From HKST-UBA178 sp965223815 (GTDB taxonomy: Bacteria > Pseudomonadota > Gammaproteobacteria > Chromatiales > Chromatiaceae), in the NCBI GenBank assembly GCA_965223815.1, contig OZ245019.1, positions 2,542,001 through 2,606,000 on the forward strand: a stretch of DNA of 64,000 nucleotides, read 5' to 3'. A model generated the notes under the pieces. It was not told the origin of the DNA. It saw only the letters and a list, made by a program, of their open reading frames with translations, and did not search any database. This document shows, in pieces, positions 8,906 through 16,786 of the stretch (position 1 is the stretch's first letter; every line of letters starts with the position of its first letter). The position numbers and the translations under genes were made by a program.

Positions 8906-9898
8906 ATGCGCATCGAACGCGACGTCATCTACATTTTTATCGCCACTCTGCTGCTGATGGTGATCATCCCCTGGATCGCCGGGCAACTCTCCGATGATAT
9001 CTTTTTCGAATGGCCTTTCTTCTTCGAAGTGGCCATCGGGGGCCTCCTGGCGGGCGTCATGTATTCTCTGGTGGCTCTGGGATTCGTACTCATCTTCAAG
9101 GCCTCGGGGGTGTTTAATTTCGCCCAAGGCGCCATGGTGCTGTTCTCGGCACTGACCCTGGTGGGACTTCATGAGAAGGGGCTGCCCATGTGGCTTGCCA
9201 TCGTCGCCACTCTGTTAGTGATGGCGCTCTTGGCCTTCGTTATCGAACGGGTGGTATTACGGCCGCTGGTGAATCAGGAGCACATCATCCTCTTCATGGC
9301 CACTATTGGCATCACCTATTTTCTTGACGGCTTTGGACAGACGCTCTGGGGCTCCGAGGTCAAGATTCTGGATATCGGATTACCCAACGAGCCGGGATTT
9401 TATTTCGATGGGAAGATCCTGATCAATGACTTCGACCTTATCGCTGCACTGATTGCAGGGGTGCTGGTCGTCACACTGGCGCTGTTTTTCCAGTACACAC
9501 GCATCGGCCGCGCCTTGCGAGCGGTGGCGGATGACAACCAGGCTGCGTTGAGTGTGGGCATCCCCCTCAAGCATATCTGGGTCATCGTCTGGACAGTGGC
9601 GGGTATCGTTGCTCTGGTGGCCGGCATCATGTGGGGCAGTAAACTGGGAGTGCAGTTCTCCCTGGCGCTGATTGCTCTGAAAGCGCTGCCGGTTCTAATT
9701 CTCGGTGGTTTTACTTCGGTACCCGGTGCCATCATTGGCGGTCTGATTATCGGCGCCGGAGAGAAACTGGCGGAAGTATTCATCGCACCGATGATCGGTG
9801 GCGGCATCGAGGACTGGTTCGCTTACATGCTGGCTCTCGCTTTCCTGGTATTCCGTCCTCAGGGACTGTTTGGCGAAAAAATTATCGAGAGGGTTTAA
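8906..9898 (+). CDS. LivH-type ABC transporter permease
   Basis: 330 residues with about eight hydrophobic segments and the LivH fold: GLLAGVMYSLVALGFVLIFK near residues 49-68, FNFAQGAMVLFSA, then the cytoplasmic loop with GRALRAVADDNQAALSVGI that contacts the ATPase. The C-terminus FRPQGLFGEKIIERV is the family ending. It has an N-terminal extension of about 40 residues with an additional membrane segment (VIYIFIATLLLMVIIPW) absent from E. coli LivH (308 residues). The ATG at 8906 has a GGAG site. It lies 4 bp before livM and is surely co-transcribed. Confidence 0.92.
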   Translation: MRIERDVIYIFIATLLLMVIIPWIAGQLSDDIFFEWPFFFEVAIGGLLAGVMYSLVALGFVLIFKASGVFNFAQGAMVLFSALTLVGLHEKGLPMWLAIVATLLVMALLAFVIERVVLRPLVNQEHIILFMATIGITYFLDGFGQTLWGSEVKILDIGLPNEPGFYFDGKILINDFDLIAALIAGVLVVTLALFFQYTRIGRALRAVADDNQAALSVGIPLKHIWVIVWTVAGIVALVAGIMWGSKLGVQFSLALIALKALPVLILGGFTSVPGAIIGGLIIGAGEKLAEVFIAPMIGGGIEDWFAYMLALAFLVFRPQGLFGEKIIERV

Positions 9899-9902
9899 AG
9901 CC

Positions 9903-10982
9903 ATGATTTACCGAGAAGCGGGCGAGTTCAAATCCTCATATCAGGCCGATCAAGCGATCCTCACTATTCGTCAAGATCGCTGGTTTATCTGGGGCATGCT
10001 GGTAGTGGCTTTTTTTGTAATTCCGTTGATCTCCAGCGATTACTGGCTCACTACCATCATGATGCCCTTCCTTATCCTCGGCCTGGCGGCATTGGGGCTT
10101 AACATCCTGACCGGATATGCAGGTCAGTTGAGTTTGGGCACGGGGGGATTCATGGCCACCGGTGCCTTTGCTGCCTATAAGCTAGCAACCGCTTTTCCGG
10201 AGTTGCATATTGTGATAGTGATGCTGATGTCCGGGTTGATCACCGCCGGTGTTGGCATCCTCTTTGGCATACCCTCGCTGCGCATCAAGGGATTCTACCT
10301 GGCGGTCGCCACTCTCGCCTCCCAGTTCTTTCTAATTTGGATGTTCAATAAATTCGGCTGGTTTACCAATTACAGCGCTTCCGGTGTTATATCAGCGCCG
10401 CCTATGAGCGTTTTCGGAGATGTCCTGGTCACCGGCCCTCACGCTACCCCGGTGGCAAAATACCTGTTTGTGCTCACGCTGGTAGTGATTCTCGCGCTCA
10501 TTGCGAAAAATCTGGTGCGCTCTAACATCGGTCGCGAATGGATGGCTGTGCGGGATATGGACATCGCCGCGGAGATTATCGGTATTCCCATGTTGTCGAC
10601 CAAGCTCAAAGCTTTTGCCATCAGCTCTTTCTATTGCGGCGTGGCGGGTGCGCTGTGGGCGTTTCTTCAAACCGGATCGGTGGAACCCCTGGCTTTCGAT
10701 GTCAACCGCTCATTCCAGATCCTGTTTATGATCATCATCGGCGGATTGGGATCGATAATGGGATCCTTTCTGGGGGCGGGGTTTATCGTTCTACTGCCGA
10801 TTCTGTTGACCAACGCCCCCCACTGGTTTGGGCTCAACATTCCGGTGGACATGATCTCTCATATCGAATTCATGGTATTCGGAATATTGATTATCTTCTT
10901 TCTGATCGTGGAACCGCACGGACTGGCGCGACTATGGCAGATCACGAAGGAAAAACTGCGACTCTGGCCCTTCCCCTATTGA
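9903..10982 (+). CDS. LivM-type ABC transporter permease
   Basis: 359 residues from the ATG at 9903, 4 bp after the LivH stop; the frame is open further upstream into livH but that is overlap only. Membrane segments begin at about residue 29. Family motifs are GLNILTGYAGQLSLGTGGFM (about 64-83), GIPSLRIKGFYLAVATLA, and REWMAVRDMDIAAEIIGI, the loop that couples to the ATPase. It ends EPHGLARLWQITKEKL, the usual LivM terminus. With LivH it forms the channel of a hydrophobic-substrate importer. Confidence 0.92.
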   Translation: MIYREAGEFKSSYQADQAILTIRQDRWFIWGMLVVAFFVIPLISSDYWLTTIMMPFLILGLAALGLNILTGYAGQLSLGTGGFMATGAFAAYKLATAFPELHIVIVMLMSGLITAGVGILFGIPSLRIKGFYLAVATLASQFFLIWMFNKFGWFTNYSASGVISAPPMSVFGDVLVTGPHATPVAKYLFVLTLVVILALIAKNLVRSNIGREWMAVRDMDIAAEIIGIPMLSTKLKAFAISSFYCGVAGALWAFLQTGSVEPLAFDVNRSFQILFMIIIGGLGSIMGSFLGAGFIVLLPILLTNAPHWFGLNIPVDMISHIEFMVFGILIIFFLIVEPHGLARLWQITKEKLRLWPFPY

Positions 10983-11067
10983 TAGAGGAATCATCCGGAG
11001 TCCACACAAGCGGCAGAGATCCGAGACAGGGATCGAATGCCTTGGTTAAAACTGGAGGATAAAAATC

Positions 11068-12396
11068 GTGGACACAACAAGACTGAAAAACAGCATCGTT
11101 GCCGCCACACTGGGCGCCGCAACCTTGCTCAGTGCAACCGCATCGATCGCTGCCGACACCCAATTCATCGGGTCTCTCGTGTATCGTACCGGCCCCTATG
11201 CGCCGGGGGGTATTCCCTGGGCTGACGGCTTTTCTGATTATTTTCGCCTCCTGAATGAACGCGACGGGGGTATCAACGGTGTCATGCTGGAGGTCGAAGA
11301 GTGCGATACTGCTTATAACACCGATAAAGGGGTCGAGTGCTACGAACGCCTCAAGAACAAAGGCAGCACCGGCATGCCGGCGGTTAGCCCCTTGTCAACG
11401 GGTATTACCTATGCGCTGCTAGACCGGGTGGTCGCAGACAAGATTCCGCTGATTACTTCCGGTTACGGCCGCGCGGATGCGGCGGACGGACGGGTGTTCC
11501 CCTATGCCTTCGTGTTGCCCGCCACCTACTGGGGTGGCGCTGACATCGCCATTCATCACATCGCCGACCTGGAAGGGGGATACGGCAACCTGAAGGGCAA
11601 GAAAATCGCCCTGGTCTATCACGATTCGGCTTACGGCAAGGAACCCATCAAGACCCTTGAAACATTGGGTGCCAAGCACGGCTTTAAGCTCTCTCTGTTC
11701 CCGGTTCCACATCCCGGTTTGGAGCAGAAGGCCACCTGGTTGAAAATCGGCCGTCAATTGCGCCCCGACTATGTACTGATGTGGGGCTGGGGCGTCATGA
11801 ATGCCACCGCCATCAAGGAGGCGGCAGCTGTCGGTTTCCCAAGAGACAAGATGATCGGTGTCTGGTGGTCCGGTAACGAGCCTGATGTAATCACCGCCGG
11901 TAAGGCAGCGGTAGGCTACAAGGCGTTGCAAATGAATAAAGTTGGCGCGGACTTCCCACTGCACAAGGAGATCATCAAGGTGCTCTACGACCAAGGCAAG
12001 GGCTCTGCGGACACCCCCAAAGATGTAGGGACCGCTATTTACAACCGCGGTATTCAGAGCGCCATTTACTTGGCAGAAGCGTTGCGATCCGCGATGAACC
12101 ATTTTGGCAACAAGCCGATGACCGGTGAGCAGGTGCAGTGGGCCCTCGACCGTTTCAGTCTGACCGAAGAGCGTATCGCAGAGATCGGCGTAACCGGGTT
12201 GTTCGCCCCCGTGGAACTGAGTTGTGTCGACCACCAGGGACAGGGGCAGGCCATGGTAACCCAGTGGGATGGCAAGCAGTGGGTGCCCATCACCGAGCTG
12301 ATAGCTCCCGACATGGAATTGTTGCGTCCAATGTATGAGGAATCGGCGGCACAGTATGCCAAGGAGAAAGGCATCACTCCGCGTACCTGCGGCTGA
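11068..12396 (+). CDS. Liv-type ABC transporter substrate-binding protein
   Basis: 442 residues, a periplasmic binding protein of the Leu/Ile/Val type I fold. The GTG at 11068 follows GGAGGAT by 7 bp. Residues 1-28 form a signal peptide (hydrophobic core VAATLGAATLLSATASIA, cleavage after AxA before DTQFIG). It has the family features GINGVMLEVEECDTAYNTDK and KKIALVYHDSAYGKEPI. It is longer than E. coli LivK (369) and lacks the Cys pair position seen there, so the ligand may not be an amino acid. Position between LivM and LivF and with two acyl-ligase-fold genes suggests a carboxylate ligand; this is inference. Confidence 0.9.
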   Translation: MDTTRLKNSIVAATLGAATLLSATASIAADTQFIGSLVYRTGPYAPGGIPWADGFSDYFRLLNERDGGINGVMLEVEECDTAYNTDKGVECYERLKNKGSTGMPAVSPLSTGITYALLDRVVADKIPLITSGYGRADAADGRVFPYAFVLPATYWGGADIAIHHIADLEGGYGNLKGKKIALVYHDSAYGKEPIKTLETLGAKHGFKLSLFPVPHPGLEQKATWLKIGRQLRPDYVLMWGWGVMNATAIKEAAAVGFPRDKMIGVWWSGNEPDVITAGKAAVGYKALQMNKVGADFPLHKEIIKVLYDQGKGSADTPKDVGTAIYNRGIQSAIYLAEALRSAMNHFGNKPMTGEQVQWALDRFSLTEERIAEIGVTGLFAPVELSCVDHQGQGQAMVTQWDGKQWVPITELIAPDMELLRPMYEESAAQYAKEKGITPRTCG

Positions 12397-12408
12397 TTCT
12401 GCCCATCT

Positions 12409-12445
12409 GCAGCCGCCCGCTACCACCAAGGTCGCGGGTGGCTGC
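12409..12445 (+). terminator. Intercistronic hairpin after the binding-protein gene
   Basis: GCAGCCGCCCGC (12409-12420) pairs with GCGGGTGGCTGC (12434-12445) over 12 positions with one G-T wobble and a 13-base loop. There is no T-run, so it is more likely an RNA-stabilising or attenuating structure than a full terminator. Such hairpins often follow binding-protein genes and let them be expressed above the rest of the operon. Confidence 0.5.
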
Positions 12446-12480
12446 CCTTCCTACCGACTATCACGGAGCAGCAGGAACCC

Positions 12481-13296
12481 ATGACTGAACAAGAGGCGGT
12501 ATTTCTAAAGGTCAATAATATCGAGGTGATCTACGATCACGTCATCCTGGTGCTCAAGGGGGTATCCCTGGAGGTATCCAAGGGCGGCATTGTCGCCTTG
12601 CTGGGCGCCAACGGCGCCGGTAAGAGCACAACCCTCAAGGCGATCTCAAACTTATTGGGTGCGGAGAGGGGCGATGTGACCAAGGGCAGCATAGAATACA
12701 AGGGTGAAGCCATCCACAACCTGAACCCTGCCGATCTGGTGAAACGGGGCGTCGTTCAAGTCATGGAGGGCCGGCACTGTTTCGAGCATCTTAGCATCGA
12801 GGAGAACCTGCTCACCGGCGCCTATACCCGCAAAGACGGCCGTAAGGGAATCAGCGAAGACCTGACCATGGTTTACGACTATTTTCCTAGACTCAGGGAG
12901 CGCCGCTCCAGTCAGGCAGGCTATACATCCGGCGGGGAGCAGCAGATGTGTGTCATTGGCAGGGCATTGATGGCGCGCCCGGAGATGATTTTACTGGATG
13001 AGCCCTCAATGGGACTGGCACCCCAGTTGGTCGAAGAGATTTTTCAAATCATCAGCCGCCTCAATAAAGAAGAAGGTGTCAGCTTCCTGCTGGCGGAGCA
13101 GAATACCAACATCGCCCTGCGTTTCTCCGACTACGGATACATCATGGAGAACGGCCGCGTGGTCATGGAGGGCGATGCCAAGGAATTGTCCGAGAATGAG
13201 GATGTGAAGGAGTTCTACCTGGGTATCTCCTCCGAGGGACGCAAGAGTTTTCGAGACGTAAAACACTACCGCCGGCGAAAGCGCTGGCTGGCCTGA
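12481..13296 (+). CDS. LivF-type ABC transporter ATPase
   Basis: 271 residues with one ABC ATPase domain. Walker A GANGAGKST (about residues 41-49), signature TSGGEQQMCVIGRALM, Walker B EMILLDEPSMGLAP, and the LivF-like VMEGRHCFEHLSIEENL Q-loop region. It carries a basic C-terminal tail of about 30 residues (ending YRRRKRWLA) beyond the E. coli LivF length of 237; this tail is a feature of liv clusters that include acyl-CoA ligases, as far as I remember. Start ATG at 12481 with CAGGAA upstream. It forms the ATPase pair with the LivG-type subunit. Confidence 0.92.
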   Translation: MTEQEAVFLKVNNIEVIYDHVILVLKGVSLEVSKGGIVALLGANGAGKSTTLKAISNLLGAERGDVTKGSIEYKGEAIHNLNPADLVKRGVVQVMEGRHCFEHLSIEENLLTGAYTRKDGRKGISEDLTMVYDYFPRLRERRSSQAGYTSGGEQQMCVIGRALMARPEMILLDEPSMGLAPQLVEEIFQIISRLNKEEGVSFLLAEQNTNIALRFSDYGYIMENGRVVMEGDAKELSENEDVKEFYLGISSEGRKSFRDVKHYRRRKRWLA

Positions 13297-13384
13297 GCCG
13301 AAAATGGCATCGATCGCCTGAGTCAGGCGCCCTTCCGAGCGGTATACTTTTATTTTGTCCAACAGCTAGAGAATGGAGCACTCT

Positions 13385-14620
13385 ATGAGTGATTTTTACG
13401 ACGCACTCGAAACTCGAGAGCCCGAACGGCGTAACCGGGAATTGATTGCTGCAGTAGCTGCGCAGCTGCGATATGCCAAGGAGCGAACCCAGGCTTACGC
13501 TTCCAAGCTGGAGGAGATAGACCCGGCGAACGTGGATAGCCCCGAGGCGATCGCCACCATTCCCATCACCCGTAAATCCGCACTGCTGGAATTGCAGCGT
13601 CAGTTACCCCCCTTTGGGGGCTTTTCGCCACTTTCCAGTCCCGAGCTCGCCTACATCTTTGCATCGCCCGGTCCCATATACGAGCCCGGATCCCGCCGCT
13701 CCGATTTCTGGCGAATCGCCCGCGCGATGCATGCCGCCGGTTTCCGCCGGGGGGATCTGGTCCACAACAGTTTCTCTTATCATCTCACCCCCGCGGGTGC
13801 GATGATGGACAGCGGCGCACTGGCGCTTGGCTGTACTGTAATCCCGGCGGGCGTTGGCCAAACCGAACTTCAGGCCCGAACAATTGCCGACCTCCGGCCG
13901 CAAGGTTACGCAGGCACACCCTCTTTCCTCAAGATCATCCTCGAAAAAGCGGATGAGTTGGATATTGATGTCAGCAGCATCAAACACGCCCTGGTCAGCG
14001 GCGAGGCTCTCCCCCCACCGCTTCGGAAAGGATTTCAGGCCCGTGACGTTAGCGTATTGCAGTGCTATGCCACAGCAGATCTGGGACTCATCGCTTATGA
14101 ATCTCCTGCCCTGGAGGGGCTGATAATCGACGAGGGCATCTATCTAGAGATCGTTCGGCCGGGTAGTGGCGATCCCGTGCCCGACGGAGAGGTCGGCGAA
14201 GTAGTGGTAACCAATCTCAACCCAGACTACCCGCTGATACGTTTTGCCACCGGAGACCTCTCCGCCATTCTTGAGGGGCCCAGCCCCTGCGGCCGGACCA
14301 ATCGCCGCATCAAGGGTTGGATGGGGCGCGCCGATCAGACCGCAAAGGTACGCGGCATGTTTGTCCACCCCGCTCAAGTCAACGAAGTCAGTCAGCGGTT
14401 TCCAGAGGTTATCCGCTCCCGGCTGATTGTGGACTGGGTAGATCAGCAGGACCGGATGATTCTGAGATGCGAAAGCGAACAGGGTTCGGAAACACTGCAG
14501 CAGGCAATAGCCGACGCCATCCGTGACATATGCAAACTGCGGGGAGAGGTTGAGTTCGTGACGCCGGGCAGTCTACCCAACGATGGCATCGTCATTGACG
14601 ACATTCGACATTACGACTGA
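13385..14620 (+). CDS. PaaK-like AMP-ligase-fold protein with degenerate P-loop
   Basis: 411 residues, similar in layout to phenylacetate-CoA ligase. A start at 13373 is possible, but the ATG at 13385 has GGAG 6 bp upstream and is preferred. Later motifs are well kept: VSGEALPPPLRKGF, the A5-like CYATADLGLIAYE, RFATGDLS with the Asp that binds ribose, and the C-terminal hinge GRADQTAKVRGMFVHP. The place where PaaK has the Ser/Thr/Gly-rich ATP loop (SSGTTGKP) reads IFASPGPIYEPGS instead (about residues 90-102), so ATP binding may be altered or lost. It closes the liv cluster, 88 bp after LivF. It may be a ligase, a CoA- or acyl-AMP-dependent enzyme, or a binding partner. Confidence 0.8.
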   Translation: MSDFYDALETREPERRNRELIAAVAAQLRYAKERTQAYASKLEEIDPANVDSPEAIATIPITRKSALLELQRQLPPFGGFSPLSSPELAYIFASPGPIYEPGSRRSDFWRIARAMHAAGFRRGDLVHNSFSYHLTPAGAMMDSGALALGCTVIPAGVGQTELQARTIADLRPQGYAGTPSFLKIILEKADELDIDVSSIKHALVSGEALPPPLRKGFQARDVSVLQCYATADLGLIAYESPALEGLIIDEGIYLEIVRPGSGDPVPDGEVGEVVVTNLNPDYPLIRFATGDLSAILEGPSPCGRTNRRIKGWMGRADQTAKVRGMFVHPAQVNEVSQRFPEVIRSRLIVDWVDQQDRMILRCESEQGSETLQQAIADAIRDICKLRGEVEFVTPGSLPNDGIVIDDIRHYD

Positions 14621-14653
14621 GGGCGGCGTCGGACCGGTCCCATCGCTTCCGGA

Positions 14654-15475
14654 TCAATGCAGCAAGTTGAAGAGTTGCCTCCGGTAGCCAGCCACTAGTT
14701 CCGCATCAGGGATCAATTCGAAGGCAGCCAGGATATCTTTCTTTGGCGCTCCACCATCCAGTTTCGGCTCGGTTCGCATCAATTCGAACAGCTGACTCAG
14801 TGCCTTGTCGTACTCGCCCTCGAGCAGCGCCCTGGCGCCCTGCCGACGTCTCGGGTCGAATTTACTGCCGTCTTCGCGGGGACTCAACATGCGGTGAAAC
14901 CGCAGCCGTGCCCGGAGCCTGCTGACTTCCGAGCTATCACCGACGGCGATCGGGAGTGCAGCGAGGCCCTCTTCCACTGCTGTGTAGTCTCCGCAATCAA
15001 GTAACAGTTCCAATCGTTGCAGTACAACCTTGTCATTGTCGGGATCGTCCTGAATGGCGTGCTCCAAAGCTGCCAGCGCGGCTTGAGTATCACCAGCTTC
15101 GGCCAATCGCATTGCCTCTGCTGCCATTTGATCCGAGGCTCGATCCAAGTGCTTGTCGAGAAACTCCTTGACTGCGGATTCGGGTAAGGCCCCCATGAAT
15201 TCATCGATGGGCTGGGCGTCACGGAAGAGTTTTACCGTCGGCAAGCTGCGGACTTGATAATTCATGGCGAGTTGCTGCTCGGCATCCGTATTCACCTTAG
15301 CCAAAAGCCACTTCCCCTGAGCTGCATCAGCCAGCTGTGCGAGAACCGGCATCAACATTTTGCACGGCGCGCACCACTCGGCCCAGAAATCCACGAGAAC
15401 CGGAACTTCCTTGGATTTTTCCAGGACTTTGCTGGCAAATTCTTCTGCGGTAACTTCAAACACCCAGCCGTTCAT
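14654..15475 (-). CDS. CnoX/YbbN-like thioredoxin-TPR co-chaperone
   Basis: 273 residues: an N-terminal thioredoxin domain with FWAEWCAPCKMLMP (CAPC active site, about residues 29-42) followed by a TPR-like region with AEAGDTQAALAALEHAI and EGEYDKALSQLFELM. This is the architecture of CnoX (YbbN), which protects chaperone clients from oxidation in E. coli and hands them to GroEL/DnaK. E. coli YbbN has SxxC; here both Cys are present, so the protein may be redox active. A GTG start six codons upstream is possible, but the ATG at 15475 follows GAGAGG. It converges on the PaaK-like gene with 33 bp between stops and no clear terminator. Confidence 0.88.
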   Translation of the reverse strand: MNGWVFEVTAEEFASKVLEKSKEVPVLVDFWAEWCAPCKMLMPVLAQLADAAQGKWLLAKVNTDAEQQLAMNYQVRSLPTVKLFRDAQPIDEFMGALPESAVKEFLDKHLDRASDQMAAEAMRLAEAGDTQAALAALEHAIQDDPDNDKVVLQRLELLLDCGDYTAVEEGLAALPIAVGDSSEVSRLRARLRFHRMLSPREDGSKFDPRRRQGARALLEGEYDKALSQLFELMRTEPKLDGGAPKKDILAAFELIPDAELVAGYRRQLFNLLH

Positions 15476-15690
15476 CTGTATGAGACCTCTCACTTTGGCG
15501 CACCCTCTGCACGAGGACTAATCTGGGGCCAATGGGAAAAGAGTTCAAGTAGGTATTTGATTTTCGTTCGTTGAAACCCATCAAGCTCGGCGTGAACAGC
15601 TGGCCCACTCGGCACCTCAACTTGCCGCACCCCCAGAAGTTGGTTAATTTCCCGGGTACTATTTTCGAACGCTATTGGTTCATTAAACCC

Positions 15691-16785
15691 ATGCCAAATG
15701 CCGAATTTCTCAGGGGCTACCGGGTACTCGACCTCTCCCAGTATATTCCCGGTCCTTTTGCCGCCCGCTCCCTAGCCGATCTTGGTGCAGAGGTGGTGAA
15801 GATCGAACCACCCGGTGGCGACCCCATGCGGCAGTTGGATTTCACTGAGGGAGGCGAAGCGCTCTCGCCACTCTATCGGCACCTCAACCGGGGCAAGACC
15901 ATTGCCTGCCTAAACCTTAAAACCGAACGGCATAGAGAGACATTGAGGAAGCTGCTGACCACTGCCGACGTGTTGGTCGAGTCCTACCGGCCGGGGGTAC
16001 TGGCGCGTCTGGGTTTCGGCCGCGAGTATCTGGCGACGATCAACCCTTCGCTCATCCATTGCGCCCTTTCAGGCTTTGGGCAGACCGGCCCCTATCAGCA
16101 GCGAGCGGGTCATGATCTTACCTATTGCGCCGTCAGTGGGGCGCTGAGCGCTAGTGGGACCAGACGAAGGCCGGTAATGACTTTTCCCCCTATTGCCGAT
16201 CACGCCGGTGCCCTGCAGGCGGTCAACGGAATACTCGCCGCGCTGCTGTCCAGATCGCGCAACGGCAAAGGTTACTTCCTCGATATTGCACTCAGTGAGT
16301 CTCTGCTCGCCTGGCAATATCCGGCACTGTTCGAATCACGGAGTGGGAATAATCCGGATCGTGAGACACTGCTGCTCAATGGCGGCGCTGCCTTCTACAA
16401 TATCTACGCCACCGCGGACCACCGGTTTGTTGCCCTGGCGGCATTGGAAGAGAAATTCTGGCGACGCTTCTGTCAGGCTGTGGGACACAGTGAGTGGATC
16501 GACAGACAGCGGGAACCACTACCCCAAAAACCGTTGATCGGGGAAGTGGAAGCGCTATTCGCCAAGCGCCCTCTGAAAGAGTGGGTTACGGTGCTCGCTG
16601 ATGTGGACTGCTGCTTCGAACCCGTACCCCTACTGACTGAGGTGAGCTCTCACCCTCAGATACAATCCCGAGAACTGCTTTCCGGTTTTGAACCCCGGTA
16701 TCCCGCCTGGATAGACGACCAACCGCTCCCCGCTACGAAAGAGTTGCATGTGCTCGCTGAGAATGAATCGCCGTCATGGCGCTAA
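15691..16785 (+). CDS. CaiB/BaiF family CoA-transferase
   Basis: 364 residues, class III CoA-transferase fold. The start GYRVLDLSQYIPGPFAARSL and AEVVKIEPPGGDPMR are family hallmarks, followed by NLKTERHRETLRKLL and LVESYRPGVL. The catalytic Asp is visible in GHDLTYCAVSG (about residue 127 from this start). Members include formyl-CoA:oxalate transferase, carnitine CoA-transferase and alpha-methylacyl-CoA racemase. I cannot tell which, but absence of racemase-type features cannot be claimed either. The upstream frame begins at 15571; the ATG at 15691 gives the family N-terminus, though it has no good ribosome site. It converges on the Nudix-MBL gene with one base between stop codons. Confidence 0.85.
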   Translation: MPNAEFLRGYRVLDLSQYIPGPFAARSLADLGAEVVKIEPPGGDPMRQLDFTEGGEALSPLYRHLNRGKTIACLNLKTERHRETLRKLLTTADVLVESYRPGVLARLGFGREYLATINPSLIHCALSGFGQTGPYQQRAGHDLTYCAVSGALSASGTRRRPVMTFPPIADHAGALQAVNGILAALLSRSRNGKGYFLDIALSESLLAWQYPALFESRSGNNPDRETLLLNGGAAFYNIYATADHRFVALAALEEKFWRRFCQAVGHSEWIDRQREPLPQKPLIGEVEALFAKRPLKEWVTVLADVDCCFEPVPLLTEVSSHPQIQSRELLSGFEPRYPAWIDDQPLPATKELHVLAENESPSWR

Positions 16786-16786
16786 A

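Noticed and set aside
11419..12429. A 336-codon minus-strand frame opposite the binding-protein gene
   Set aside because: Covers the signal-peptide-bearing plus-strand gene; no ribosome site or domain.
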